The notes under the pieces: model-generated | Database searches by the model: none | The model's input: only the letters and a program-made list of their open reading frames with translations | What the model was told of the DNA's origin: nothing | Program-made: the position numbers and the translations under genes | Source of the DNA: Wyeomyia smithii | Taxonomy: Eukaryota; Arthropoda; Insecta; Diptera; Culicidae | Length of the DNA stretch: 64,000 nucleotides | Reading direction: 5' to 3' | Assembly (NCBI RefSeq): GCF_029784165.1 | Contig: NC_073696.1 | Location: 45,773,858-45,837,857, forward strand | Shown here: positions 28,501 through 40,225 of the stretch, piece by piece | How positions within the stretch are numbered: position 1 is the first letter of the stretch | How the letters are laid out: every line of letters begins with the position of its first letter

Positions 28501-31500
28501 TACCGCTCAGTTTTTTTACTCCTGTACAGCATCGATTATCGTAGGCACAGGAAACAGGTAGTTTGAACATTATATTTCTTAATATGGGGGGTAAACAAAA
28601 ATCGGTAGAAAATAAAAAAAATACATTGGTTACCTCAGCTGATATTACTACCGAAAATATTTTTTCTAATGCCAACTGCCTGAGACGGTAGGTAAACTTT
28701 CTTTTTTGCAACATGCAATGTTCGATCTTATGAACGCTATGGCAGGCAAATTCCATGTTTGAAGCAATTCAAATTGGAACAAATTTTGCATCTAAAATTG
28801 TTTTTAATTTAAAATTTAACAATGATTGTAAATATATCAATCAAAATTTTCAACTGGAATGCTCGCACATTGAAAGCCAATGAGAATGAGCTTCCTAATT
28901 TTTCAACAGTAATTAATGTGCACATTGCAATTATTACTGAAACATTTTTGAAGCCTTACTTTACTTCAAATTAAAAAATGATCCCAATTACGTGGTTCAT
29001 AGATATGATAGAATTTAGGGTTCCAGCGTTGAAGTTGCTATTGTAATCCATCGCCGAATCAAACATCGTGCTCCTTTCCATCTTGAGACGAAAGTTATTG
29101 AAACTTTGGGAATTAAAGTTAAAAGAGAACTTGGGATTTTATTTATTGCCGCAGCATATTTACCATTCCAATGCACACGCGAGCACAAAAATTATTATAA
29201 AGGTGAGTTACAAAAACTCACCAGAAATCGACAATTTTAATGCTAACATCGATCATGTAATAATTCGCAAAGTAATTCCAATGGCAAAATTTTATTGAGT
29301 GATTGTTCCTCACGATACTATTTTATTTTGTCTCCGGAAAGTCCTACATGTTTTTCTTCTATAAAAAATCCATCAACAATCGATTTGGTACTAACAGATC
29401 AAATTCATGTATGTAGTGAGTTGATCACACATGTTGATTTTGATCCTGACCATCTTCCAATAACTTTTTCTGTATCACATGAATCAGTTTTAAACCCTAT
29501 GAGCTCTGTTTTTTATTATCACAAGGCCAATTGGGAAAGATATAAAACTCATATTGAGAATAACCTCAATAAGCTGGATTTGCAAAACGAACGGAATATT
29601 TTTTTGCTCTCACAACATTTATTTAACACGGAACAGAATATTAGTCCGCTTTGAAAGCCTTAAAATGTGCAATTATTGATGCCAGGAATTATTCTGTTTC
29701 AAAGGCTCAAGTGAAATTTGATTCACCAATAATTATCGAAAATCTTCTACTTCTAATTCGTTTGAAAAATGTCCGCAGACGTCAATATCAACGTTCTCGT
29801 GACCCTATTTTTAAAACTTTTCATGCAGGTTGGCAAATGGCTGGACACGTGTAACTTGAGACCCTAATGAGGCCATTCACCTCTGTCCAGCAACTCCTAT
29901 CCCAACCTCCACGTGGTGCCGACCGGAAAACGAGTAACCTTAGCGGAGATCGGGTAACCAACCCCCGGTGGAAACTATGGTCGTATGTTGACTGGGAAGG
30001 GGGTCAGCGTCTGACCCGGAGCGGGCGGCTGAATTATGGAATGCTGTATCCCGCCAGCTACACCTAAGATGGCAGCCCCATCAGCAGGATGTAGGTTTCG
30101 CGACCCTGGTAAGGTAGCATACCGAAACCTTTCTTCAACCTCGAACAACGAATTTAGTAATACGGAACGGATCAATCGGCAAAGACCTAGGCTACGAACA
30201 CGGAAAAAGATTAAGGTAAACGATTGGAAATTGGGTACTTGGAACGTCCGATCCCTCAATGAACCGGCGCTGGCTGGCTTGCTTGCTCGCCTACAGCGGC
30301 AGGGAGTCGAAATCGCAGCGATTCAGGAAGTTCGGTGGCCAAATTTCGGAGAAAGGGAATTCCGTGCAGTAGACCCTATTGCACGCACTTACCGACTCAC
30401 CATCTGCTTGTGGACTTCAAGGCGGCATACGACTAAGTGAAAAGAAACGAGCTGTGGCAGATCATGCTTGAACACGGTTTCCCTACGAGACTAATAAAGC
30501 TGATTCGTATGACACTGGAGGAATCAAAATCGTGCGTGCGGATAGCTGGCGAGACATCAGCCGCGTTCGTAACGTTGGATGGACTGAAGCAGGGGGATGC
30601 CCTCTCCAACTTACTGTTTAACATCGCTCTTGAGGGCTCAGTACGAAGAACAAACGTGGAAAGAAACGGTACGATCATCACGAAATCTCACATGTTTCTT
30701 GGTTTTGCGGACGACATCGATATTATCGGTATCAACCGTGAGGCCGTGGAGGAGGTCTTCGTACCTTTTAAGAGGGAAGCAGCGAGATTGGGACTTGTCA
30801 TTACCCGATCAGAAAGACAAAACAAAAATGTAACAGAAGCTGTATGCAAAAACCTTTCAGGTTGTGTTTCAAATTAGATCCCGTTAGGTGTTAAAATAAC
30901 AGAAATTATAACAAGAAATATTCTACTAATATCAAACCCATATTAAGCTTTGTTACTAACGTATCAGCTTTCTAACAAAGTTAGATAGCATATGGAACAC
31001 CATAATAACAACTATTGTTATAAACAACAGGTTTTGATAGAGACGAAGAAAATGTGAGATTCGTCTCAGAACAACTTTATTTCAAGATTTGTTTTTATAA
31101 CTCATTTAGATTCTATTTTGATATCAAAAGCATATGGGAAAATACAAAATCGTATCAAATTATGTTTTTTGTATCTCGTGTTGATAGAATATTGTAATTT
31201 TTTTGTTATGCTCTTCTGATCGGGTAACTCTGCCAAAACGAAGTACATGGTAGCTGGCAGAGAACGTGGGAGTCCCCGTGGTGTTGGAGATAGATAGATC
31301 TTGGCTTGTGACATGTGACAACGATATGAGCCGTGAAGTGAAACGACGAGTTGCAGCTGCGAACAGGGCCTTCTACGGACTACGTAACCAGCTAAGGTCC
31401 AGTAGTTTGCAAACTCGCACAAAACAAGCGCTGTATAGGACGCTGATACTCCCGGTGGCCCTCTATGGACATGAAATATGGACGCTGATCGACGAGTGCT

Positions 31501-34500
31501 CGGAGTTTTGAGCGTAAAGTTCTGCGATCGATACTTGGCGGTAAACTGGAAGATGAAGTGTGGCGCAGACGCATGAATCACGAGTTGTACCAGGCATACA
31601 AACATGCTGATATAGTGAAGGTAATACAGCGGAGCATGCTTCAGTAAGCTGGACATGTAACCAGGATGCCTGACGAGAGAGCCGCCAAAATTATCTTCAG
31701 AAGAGAACCAGGAAGAGGCCGTCTACTCCGTGGTAGGCCTCGCACGCGGTGGATGTGCGCGGTGGAAGAAAATGCACGATCTGCTGGTTTACGAGGAGAC
31801 TGTAGAATGGCTGCCCAAGACAGAAGAAGCTGGACATCTCTAATTAGTTCGGCCCTAGACCGGTTAGTCCGTTAGCCAACAAAGTAAGTAAGTATGAGGA
31901 TTTACAGAAAGAGATTAAACATTAGGGTGGGGAAAAATGATCGATTTTCCAGAACCAAGTTTTTTTGGTTCCTTTTGGGGTCCCATACAACCCCAAACTT
32001 ACTTGAAGTCGATTGGTTTTGTCTCCGCTTGGCGCATTGCATTTCAAATTTGTATGAAAATTTATATGGGAAAACCTACTTTTTTGCATTTACCCTTCTA
32101 GAGAGCTCAATAATGCTCGAATAATGCACTACATTATGTTAAAGTATAGTATTTAAGATGCCTAACAACTTTGCAAAAGACACTGAAGAGCAAGAATGTC
32201 TCTAAGAAGAGCCATAGCCTCTTCAAAGTTGAGTATATCGATTTTAATGCAAAAAATCTTGTTTTCTGCCAACATTACCAATGTACCGGCGTCAGTTGGA
32301 TTCCCATCAGAAGTAACCTGTCGTAACGAGTTTATACACTCAATTGGACCAAGCAATCAAATTTAAGTCAATATTCTAGGCGTTAATAGAATCTACAACG
32401 TGTTTCAGAGGTAACTTCTGATGGAAATCTGACTGACGCCGGTACACTAGCAGTGTTGACAGAAAAAATGATTTGCAACATAAATTTCAACATACTCAAC
32501 TTTGAACAGCTCTAGTATTTTTTTTGGCACACCCTAGCTCTTTAGTGTCTTCGGCCAAGTTGTTAGGCATTAAAAAACCTACCATAAGAAGTCATGAAAC
32601 CAATGTTTTGAGCCATTTTGAGCCCTCTAGAATAGAAAATGCAAAAAAGTTGGTTTTTCCATACAAATCTCCATATGCATTTAAAATGCAATGCGCCAAG
32701 CGGAGACAAAACCAATCGACTTCCAATAAATTCAGGATTGTTTGGGGCCCCAGATAGAACAAAAAAAAATTGGTTCTGGAATTCTGCTATCAAGTTTCGT
32801 TTTTTCCATATAACGATTCCCCACCCTATTAAACATAGATTTACTCTTCTGAGAAATCAAAATTTTGAGACTAAAGTTGAAAAATTGAAACCATATTCAA
32901 AACACTTTTGGAAACTGTCGAAGATTCTTAAAAAACCTTCAAAGCCTATTCCAGTTTTAAAAGATGGTGAACGTTTTCTTGTATACAATGAACAAAAGGC
33001 TCAAAGACATGCTCCGCAGTTTGAGAGTGCTCATAATTCAAATTTGAATTTTGTGATTCCAATGAAGTCACACGTCAATTTGATTTAATTTCTTCCCAGA
33101 ATTTTTTACCTGCAGAAATAATTGAAACTAACTTGAATGAGATTGAATCATTTACAAACATCTTCCTGAGAGCACAATGGATTTTTCAGGAAAAATTTTC
33201 AATTGCTACTACAATTTGAAAGCCGGATGAGAATCCAGCTGAGGTTTCAAGTTATCGACCAATCAGTTTGCTTTCTTCAATAAGTAAACTGTTTGAGAGA
33301 ATTATTCTTAACAGGATGATGTCACACATCAACGAAAATTCAATTTTCGCAGATGAACAATTTGGATTTCGCCATGGGCACTCCAGTACTCATCAATTGC
33401 TCAGAGTTACCAATATGATACGAGCTAACAAATCTGAAGGTTAATGCACTGGAGCTGCTTTTTTAGACACAGAAAAAGCGGTGCTTGTTACGGGAATCTC
33501 TTAACGATTAAATATATTTCACTCTCACGCTCACTTCAATTTTTGAGACCTATTCCCGATTCTACCTCAAGTGAGGTGACAAAAATAACCTCCGTGATGT
33601 GAGATTGCCAGTGAAGTGAAATTGAAGTGGAGTGAAATCCCAGAGAGTCGATTATTTTCAAACAAAAAAATTAATCGTCTTGTTACTCAATCCGATATAT
33701 ATTATCATTAGATCACAAATCAATCGATTTTTAAACGTTTCCCATCTTCGTGAAATCATTTCACCATTCAAAATGGTTGTGAAATAATTCCACGCGAAAC
33801 GACGCTTTTCCCGTTTTCACTTCACTTATATGACACTCATTATAACCCAGATTTCATGGCAGCTGTCACTTTGCGACGTTTTTCTCACTTACGTGAGTCC
33901 CGTAATAGGACTTTATTCGCTTCACTCTGATTTCACGGTGAAGTGACTCCCGTAATAAGCGCCAGCATTATTCGACAGTGTTTGGCATAAAGATTTGATT
34001 GCGAAATTGCAAATTTTTAATTTTCCAATTTCCCTAATCAAAATTTTAAAAAATTATCTAACTGATCGAACTCTTCAGGTTGTCTACCAGAATTCAATAT
34101 CAATGTTCTCGTGACCCTGTTTCAAACTGTTTGTAAAGATTTACAGATAGAGATTGAACATAGATTTGCTCTCCTTAGAAATTAAAATTTTGAAACTAAA
34201 GTTAAAAAATTGAAACCATATTCAAAGCCATTTTGGAAGCTGTCGAAGATTGTTAGGAAACTTTTAAAGTCTATTCCAGTTATAAAAGATCGTATCCAAT
34301 GAACAAAAGGCTCAAATACGTGCTCAGCAGTTTGAGAGTGTTCATAGTTCAAATTTGAATTTTGTGAGTCCAACTGAGAAGATACTCATCATTATAACTT
34401 AAAATCTTCCCAGGGTTTCTTGCCTGCACAAATAATTGAAACTACTTGGATGAGATAAAGTCAATTATTAAAAATTTGAAAAATATGAAAGCACCTGGTA

Positions 34501-36787
34501 ATGATGGGATCTTTAACATAATAATCAAACATCTCCCTGAGAGCGCAATGGAATTTATGGTTAAAATTTTCAATAGCTGTTTTAAAATTGTATAAATTCT
34601 TCAATTTTGGGAAAAAAGAAAAATTACTCTAATCTTAGAGCCAGATAAGAATCCAGTTAAGGTTCCATGTTTACAACCTATCAGTTTGCTTTTTTGTTAG
34701 TAGGTAAATTGTTTGAGAAAATTATCCCTAAAAAGGATAATGGAATATTCATTTTTGTAGGTGAACGGTTTGGATTTCACTATGAGCATCCCACTACTCA
34801 TTAATTGCTCAGAGTTACTAATACGATACGAGCTAGCATACTTGAAATTTATCCGATATGAAACAATTTCAATGCATTCTTCGGCATGTTTTGTTTTTCA
34901 AAAAAAAAAAAAAATACTCAAACGACTTTGTTAAGAATGTGAATAAAATTTACCTCAAAAAAAAAAAAAAAAAAAAAAAAAACATTGCAAACAAGTCTGC
35001 GAGAATCTAGTGAAAGATTAAAAAAAATAATTTTTACATTTATCAAATAAATAACAACATTTTTTTTTGTAACCTTCATAACAAGCTCGTGAAAAATGCT
35101 TGGTTTGAAAGCATCTAATAATATATTAAAAGTAAATATACTCCAAAGATTGATATTTTTCATCAGATTTGTTATTGGCTTGATGAAGCAGACAGCAGCA
35201 GACACAACACGTGCCATTGCTCGTCTCCTCGATCCCATTTAGACAATGCGCAATTTGAATAATTACGTATTATTCCCCCGATGGTGATATCGCATTCTTT
35301 TGTTTTACTACCATGTTTACATGATATTCCGCTTTCATGGGCCTGTGTTACAACTAATGAGAAGAAGAGAATATCTTGAATAAATTTAACACGCAAGGTA
35401 CAGAAGCCAGTTTCAAGACGAAGTTCTAGGTCTTTGTTTCTGGTTATTTATATTCACTTATGGCGCCATGCAGTAGGATGTATATCTAATGAGGACAATA
35501 ATTACGCTCTCTGTGGAAAAAATTAGTGTGTGCACTTGGCATCATGTTATATTTCCACGATTTTTATGCAGCATTCAATTCTTGTTTTTGCTACCCCTTT
35601 TTTGGCAGACTGGGAAAAGTAGCAAAAGCATCAATTGATTCCATCCGTTTTGTATTCAACCAATTAAAATACCGTCGTCATGTTCCACCCGTAAAGTTCA
35701 AGTGCACCATTTTGGCTGGTTGTTTGCCTGGTTCAAATTTTTGGCATCCATCGACCCTCAAAACAAAATTCGTCACATGTTTTTCACCTGTCTATTACAG
35801 AGTCTCCCATTCTCCGCTTCGCTTGTCTGACAAAATCACAACACAACATGCAGCCACACTAACCTGCTTGACTTGATCTTCACGAATGGTGATGATTTCT
35901 TTGCCGGCCTTGATCACGTCCTTCAGGCCCTTGATCTGATTCTTCAACTGTCCAATGTCACTCTGTAGGCTTAGCACTTCAGCGTTCGAAATTTGCAGCT
36001 GAAACTGCGAATCTGCTAGTTCAACTTTTAGTTTCCGAAACTCTTGGTTCCGCGTGGCCACAGCGGCTTCCTCCTCGGCAGACGGCGTCCGGAGGGTTTG
36101 AACTTGCGCTCGTAACTGATCGATCACACTCTGCAGGGTGAGAATCTCCCCGTTGGCGGTCTGCAGCTGAAGCTGTGACTCAGCTAGATCTTTCTTCAGT
36201 GCGAGGCGTAAATCGTCCGGAGCAACTGCGGAGGTGCTTGAACTAGAATCGCTTTGTTCTGGCTGTTTTTCCGCGTCGTTCTCGCTTTCGTTTTGCACTG
36301 TTTCTGCCCCGTCGTTTGCATCCGGTAAACTCAATTCGTCGTCACCGTCAGCAGCAGCTGGTTCCGCGGTTGTCTTTGTGTGTTGTTGACTTTGAATGTA
36401 ACGTATCAGCGCACGATTTTTCCCTTTTTCCTCCGCGAGGTCTTTTCTCAGCTGGTCCATTTCGTGCTTGATATCCGCCATTTTTGATTTTCGCAACTCA
36501 CGTTTTACCGTTAATTCCTGGCGAAACTCCATCAGTTCTGCACACTTTTCCCCATCGCTGCTACAGGACGCGACAGGACAATGGTTGTTGTCAGGATCGC
36601 TTCCAGCATTAGCGCAATCGTTTTCCGTGTAAACTTCTGATTTATTACCTACTATTGCACAACTTTTGTCATCGTTCGTGGGAAAGGTAGACGCGCGGCT
36701 ACCAACGCTTGGGTCATTTTCTTCTTCCGACCGTTCGCCCACTGTTTTCCCCGATCGGCTGTGCTGGGACGACATAAAACCTCCCAT
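22531..36787 (-). CDS. Large coiled-coil protein, function unknown
   Basis: Six coding exons on the minus strand: 36787-35864, 25810-25593, 25292-24749, 24641-24546, 24354-24199, 24138-22531. Splice sites are GT-AG and phases agree, giving 1,181 residues plus a stop. The acidic N-terminus (MGGFMSSQHSR) is followed by heptad coiled coil from about residue 80, broken by an acidic Ser-rich linker, and running through exons 2-3 (LKAKLRQIEDSLQEREMHLM). There is a globular-looking stretch near 430-560, more coiled coil at 595-700, a Lys cluster (KKPKTQKKKKEKKK, 811-824), and three related modules at about 892-908, 940-989 and 1025-1070. No signal peptide, membrane segment or enzyme motif is seen, so it is likely cytoplasmic, a scaffold or cytoskeletal or vesicle adaptor. 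The AGKEIITIREDQVKQLK region faintly recalls insect quick-to-court proteins, from memory and unconfirmed. Intron 1 is 10 kb; an extra exon there cannot be excluded. Confidence 0.88.
27601..28381. mobile_element. MITE with CACACCAA ends and repeated CAGCAAT/ACTGAA motifs
   Basis: 781 bases interrupt ORF1 of the LINE: the reading NCNGNHS stops at 27600 and SNFYQYP resumes just after 28381. The ends are CACACCAA and TTGGTGTG. Both subterminal regions are crowded with variants of TTCAGCAAT and TTACTGAAATTCA in alternating orientation, which would let the ends fold. No transposase is present. I could not define a clean target duplication. Confidence 0.7.
29830..31895 (+). mobile_element. RTE-type LINE, internally deleted, inserted in the Juan-like LINE
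   Basis: Plus-strand. An endonuclease start near 30220 (WKLGTWNVRSLNEPALAGLL, AAIQEVRWP) is fused by a deletion near 30400 to RT sequence (HHLLVDFKAAYD, then a stop, KRNELWQIMLEHGFP, LDGLKQGDALSNLLFN, FADDIDIIG). The C-terminal part follows at 31226-31880 (YGLRNQLRSSSLQTRTKQAL, ALYGHEIWTL, AGHVTRMPDERAAK). It ends in an AAGTAAGTAAGT-like tail, typical of RTE elements. Broken frames make it inactive. A TA-flanked MITE (30804-31224) splits it. Exact borders are uncertain by about 10 bases. Confidence 0.8.
30804..31224. mobile_element. MITE with CCCGATCAGAA ends, TA duplication (copy 1)
   Basis: 421 bases with inverted ends CCCGATCAGAA(A/G)AG. TA at 30802-30803 and 31225-31226 is the target duplication: joining the flanks with a single TA restores the LINE reading ...GLVINSAKTKYM. 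A second copy lies at 45109-45539. The TA target suggests mobilisation by a Tc1/mariner-type transposase. No coding capacity. Confidence 0.88.
31923..32828. mobile_element. hAT-like MITE with long TAGGGTGGGG inverted repeats (copy 1)
   Basis: 906 bases starting TAGGGTGGGG and ending CCCCACCCTA, with inverted arms that stay similar for roughly 200 bases (shared GTCTCCGCTTGGCGCATTGC). A perfect 8-base duplication TTAAACAT flanks it (31915-31922, 32829-32836). Removing the element restores the LINE frame (DLQKEIKHRFTLLRNQNFE). An 8-base duplication points to a hAT transposase. No coding frame. The same family recurs at 49560-50462. Confidence 0.92.
33480..33963. mobile_element. MITE with GGYGCTTRTTACGGGA ends
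   Basis: 484 bases inserted in the RT frame of the Juan-like LINE between LDTEKA and FDSVWHKD. The ends are GGTGCTTGTTACGGGA and, read inward, GGCGCTTATTACGGGAG. AGC at 33477-33479 and 33964-33966 may be a 3-base target duplication. A truncated relative lies at 17483-17745 in the hop intron. Confidence 0.75.
34090..34982 (+). mobile_element. Second, 5'-truncated Juan-like LINE copy with poly(A) tail
   Basis: At about 34090 the sequence jumps back to an earlier part of the element (QYQRSRDP), already seen at 29795, and then runs through diverged RT to AATAAAATTTACCTC plus a run of 26 A at 34957-34982. The open frame is heavily mutated. It is either a separate insertion or a duplication joined to the first copy. 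The A tail fits Jockey-clade 3' ends. Confidence 0.75.
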
Positions 36788-37860
36788 TTTTATGTCGTTT
36801 TTTCTGGTCTTGCTCGCAGTAATATTTTATCGGCGTCGTTACAGTACTGCTGCAGCTGACTAATATATACTCGGAACAACTGTTATGAAATCATTCTGCA
36901 AATACACGGATGCTTTTAAACGGAACGGGTACACTTTCTCGAAATGGGAAATTTAAACTGAATGAAACGGAATTGATTCGCGAATTGGAGCTCAGCAAAA
37001 GCCACGACAAAACCCAGCGGAGACTTTTCGTGTTCGAATGATCGCGTCGACTGAGCTATTTTTGGCCCTTCTCGCATCTGCAGAGAGGTTCGCCGATGAT
37101 CGACAGAAAACCGACGGGAGAGAGAAAGAGAGGAAAGTTTCCTGCCATCTGATCTGATGCTGCGCGGCGATTTTCCGATCCACCTGATGGGAGGAAAATC
37201 TGCAGCTCGCTCCGTTTGATTGCAATACCGACCGAAAGGTAACATGCGTTTAGTGTGTACTATTTTTAGTACCGACCAGGAATGGTATACGCAACTGAGG
37301 TTGAGCAATGATTTCGGTAATTCGATTTCCCATAAAAATCATCTGCTTGTATACGCACACTAGTAACCCAAGCGGAGAACTTGAAAACAATTTAACCTTC
37401 TCTCGACAATGGCTAGTGTGACTTTTTGCGAACAACCGCCTAGATTTTGTCCTCTATGCACTAGCTTGCTAGGCGGCTGTTGAAATTCTGTTACGAGTGT
37501 TTACACGCAACATTACAGATCGGTAAACGCGTCTGTCTGATTCGAATTAATTTGTGTTGATGTATTGTCGATTAGGCAATTATTAATCATGATATTTTTG
37601 CTCAATAATAATTTTTCAAAAGGGGAGAATCAGAAGTTAATTGCGAGTCTCCAGAGCATTTTATTATTAGAGAGTAGTTCAAAACCTTTAGATAGAAAAG
37701 TGTTTCAACATACTTTCCGTTTTTCTGTTAATAGCTCAATGGTGTCCGTTGCATTTGAATAGTAACATTTAAGGAAAGATCCTATTCTGGAAGATCGTAA
37801 AATAATGAATTTTCTTAACTTTTTTCGGATGTTTAAAGATGTTTAGAGTTCGTGTATTTT
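36788..37860 (-). promoter_or_regulatory. 5' flank and likely promoter region of the coiled-coil gene
   Basis: Lies directly upstream of the start codon at 36787 on the minus strand. Sequence composition is mixed, with GC-richer stretches at 36960-37220. I see no reliable TATA box or initiator and no coding frame. The transcription start cannot be fixed from sequence alone. Confidence 0.35.
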
Positions 37861-37870
37861 GGCTACTGAT

Positions 37871-38330
37871 TAAGGTATATTTGAAGATGTATTTTGCATG
37901 TCGTGGATGCAAATATAGTGAGTATTACGCTGTTGGCAGAACCTAACTGGTAGTACGTTACGATCTAAAAATTTTTTTAGTATATAGAAATATATTATTT
38001 TAATCGTTACATAGTCCTTTTTAAAATATTTCAAAAAATTGTCAAACTGACGGCCATTGTATTAATAATAAAATAGTAAATATTTTTTTCCATGAAAAAT
38101 CACTATTTGAAAAATCATAAAACATTGAAAAATTCAGACATCAAAAAACGGCTCTGTAACAAGTAAGAAAATCTTTTTTCACATGCTAAAAAAATCAGCC
38201 AAATTGGTTCAGTAGATGCTAAAAAAACTTACCATAAAATGAAAAACATTGTTTTGGGAAAAAACGCTGCCAACAGCGTAATATTTATTTGCATCCACGA
38301 CTTGTAAAACACATCTTCAAATATACCTTA
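37871..38330. mobile_element. Foldback element with about 65-base inverted arms
   Basis: 37871-37938 and 38267-38330 are inverted copies: both read TAAGGTATATTTGAAGATGT, then GTCGTGGATGCAAATA and ATTACGCTGTTGGCAG. Weaker similarity continues outside the arms. The interior is AT-rich and noncoding. Probably a MITE. Confidence 0.75.
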
Positions 38331-38619
38331 TTCTATAACCAAAAACCCGAACACATCATTATACTCTAAAATCCCACAAATAGACTGGTTTAAGAGTCGT
38401 TGTCAGTTATGTTCGAAATACCTTTAGAACCATTTTACATCTTTTCGTTTTTTGGGCAAGGTTCTTGCGACATGAGAATTTTTCAGGAATTTCACGAAAA
38501 ACAAGCCATATTTCTTCTTTTTTATTTTCTCCTCTTAGCAGAGGTACATTTAAGCTTTTTCAGGCTAATTTGAAATATTTTTTATAAACATTGCTTTAAC
38601 TCTTTGAGGTTTCAATTAA

Positions 38620-39186
38620 CCTATTAGTTAAATGTGGAATTAGGTTTGACTTTAGTCTCATCCATGGGGCAACTAGACCTTCCAATTAACACTGGTTTTA
38701 CGAAATCTGTCCAGCTATCTCTGAGAAACATGAGTGAGATTAGACAGTCTCCAGAACACGTTTCTTTCCATAACTTTTGAACCACATGTTCAATCTTTAT
38801 AAAATTCAAAAGTTAAGAGTTTTGAAGGTAGCCAGTTCATTTAAAATCAATTTTTCAAATCGGTTGAGTAGTTTCTGAGATAATGATGTTTCGTTATTTT
38901 TACATTTTGATACATAACCTATAAACTAAAAATCCGATTACAATGAAAATTGATAGGGTTCTATGGGACAGCTAGACCTTTCATTTGCAATTAATTTTCT
39001 GAAAATCGGTCCTGCCATCTCTGAGAAAAGTGAGTGAGAAAATTTGCACATACACAGACACATACAGAAAATGCTCAGCTCGTCGAACCGAGTCGAGTGA
39101 TATATTCCATTCGGCCCTTTGAAGCACTTTTATATCTTCGGTTTTGCAAGTAATTGCTATACCTTTCTAGGAGAAAGGCAAAAATC
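38620..39186. repeat. Interspersed repeat with internal partial duplication
   Basis: Two related segments (about 38640-38760 and 38935-39035) share CATGGGGCAACTAGACCTTC-type sequence and TCTGAGAAA(A/C)(A/G)TGAGTGAG. They are followed by a CACAGACACATACAGAAAAT block, a GTCGAACCGAGTCGAGTG block and an end AGGAGAAAGGCAAAA. I believe the last blocks belong to a common Aedes repeat of uncertain class. Confidence 0.45.
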
Positions 39187-39308
39187 ATATTTTTCACAGC
39201 ACTATTCAAAGTCATTGCCGAATTTCAATTCCATAACAATTTCAGTTGTAAATTTTTGACGCACTTGAACAACCTCGTACAACGGTTTTTTTTTTTGTTA
39301 GGGAATTA

Positions 39309-39537
39309 GAGGGTAATCGCTCCATTATTCATCTCAACAGCTAGCTGCACCTATATTCATCTTATTTCTTTCATTAGTCCAATTTACCGTCAAATTTCTA
39401 CAAATTTTTGCAAGTAAATCTATTTGCTTCTCGATTTTGTCAAGTGGTTGAAAGTTTTAATAAGTTGAAAATATGGTAAAGTTTGACCATGAATTGATCG
39501 AAAAGGCGTGATGAGATGAATATAGGAGCGATTACCC
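39309..39537. mobile_element. Short MITE with GGGTAATCGCTCC ends
   Basis: Inverted ends GGGTAATCGCTCC plus (T)ATTCATCTCA bound a segment of about 230 bases. GAATTA occurs near the left end (39303-39308) and abuts the right end (39538-39543) and may be the target duplication. No coding content. Motifs like CTCCC(T/A)TATTCATCTCA reappear at 60115-60390. Confidence 0.55.
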
Positions 39538-40225
39538 GAATTACAAAAAAAAATGAAAAAAAAATCCAACAAAAAAAAAACAAATCAAAATACAACGGAT
39601 TACAGTTCAGTAAAGCAGACATTGACTGCAGCATGGATTGTTGTAGGTAGTTCATCTTCTCAGGAGTGAGTCTACCTAGTTTTTTTTTGTGAGATTTGGT
39701 CCACTGCGACCATTATTTTGATCTTTTGTGGTATTGCTAGAAAAATTCAATGGTAAACCGTCCGTCAGATATTCGATCAATTTGAGAAAAATAACTTTTT
39801 CTACAAACATCATAGCACCTTACGGTCTTCAGAAGAGTTTTTCAAAAAAAAAAAAATCCCTACGAATATCATGTATCGATATATTTTTAGTAGTCAACTG
39901 GACATCTCTAGAGAACAAGTTTTGAAAAAATGGGTTTTCCCATATAAAAATCTAGCGCAAAAAATAGTGCCACCGGTCGATGTGAAAGGTTACAAAAATG
40001 TTCTACGACCCAAGAGGAATGAGAAAAGTGCATGGGAGCGAAAAAATAACACCATCGTTTTTTTCTCATGTAACCGTATCCCAGTCTAACACATAGTTCA
40101 TAGCGCTTTCTTTTCGAAAATTCCATGATCCTTCAGATCCTCTAGCATAGAAGTCATAGAGTGTAAACTAGGTGAGATTTCCATATTGGATGCGTCCCTG
40201 GATCTGTTTGCTGGTATTCTGCTTG
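39538..40225. other. No gene seen
   Basis: AT-rich sequence with A and T homopolymers and short frames only. It may be old repeat material; I can name nothing in it. Confidence 0.5.

Larger units (their letters stand above)
26560..34089 (+). mobile_element. Juan-like Jockey-clade LINE, broken and repeatedly invaded
   Basis: A plus-strand LINE whose pieces read in order once the later insertions are skipped. ORF1 starts at 26824 (MAGRKKKPRIATGRKR) and carries three zinc knuckles (CRICQRYGHGSKIC, CLIFGDSSHKKDTC, CVNCNGNHSH) up to 27600, resuming at about 28386 (NFYQYPVHLAIVKARQGKQN). ORF2 endonuclease pieces run about 28841-29825 (TFLKP, AAYLPFQCTREH, IDLVLTDQIHVC). RT pieces run 32837-33479 (SYRPISLLSSISKLFERII, ADEQFGFRHGHS) and 33967-34089 (VWHKDLIAKLQIF). 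Stops and frameshifts are common, so it is dead. Insertions lie at 27601-28381, about 29830-31895, 31923-32828 and 33480-33963. It is antisense to the host gene. Confidence 0.85.
25811..35863 (-). other. First intron of the coiled-coil gene (10 kb)
   Basis: The donor GTTAGT lies at 35863 and the acceptor CCACAG at 25811-25816 (minus strand). Most of it is the Juan-like LINE complex listed separately. The stretches 25811-26550 and 34985-35863 are AT-rich with no coding or repeat structure that I can name. Confidence 0.8.

Noticed and set aside
28397..28756. 119-codon minus-strand frame
   Set aside because: It is antisense to the LINE ORF1 continuation (NFYQYPVHLAIVKARQ).
31102..31656. 184-codon minus-strand frame
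   Set aside because: It crosses the border of a MITE and the antisense of the RTE C-terminus, so it cannot be a gene of its own.
32524..33088. Plus-strand frame of 149 codons starting in the MITE
   Set aside because: Its first half is MITE sequence and only its second half is LINE protein; the fusion is accidental.
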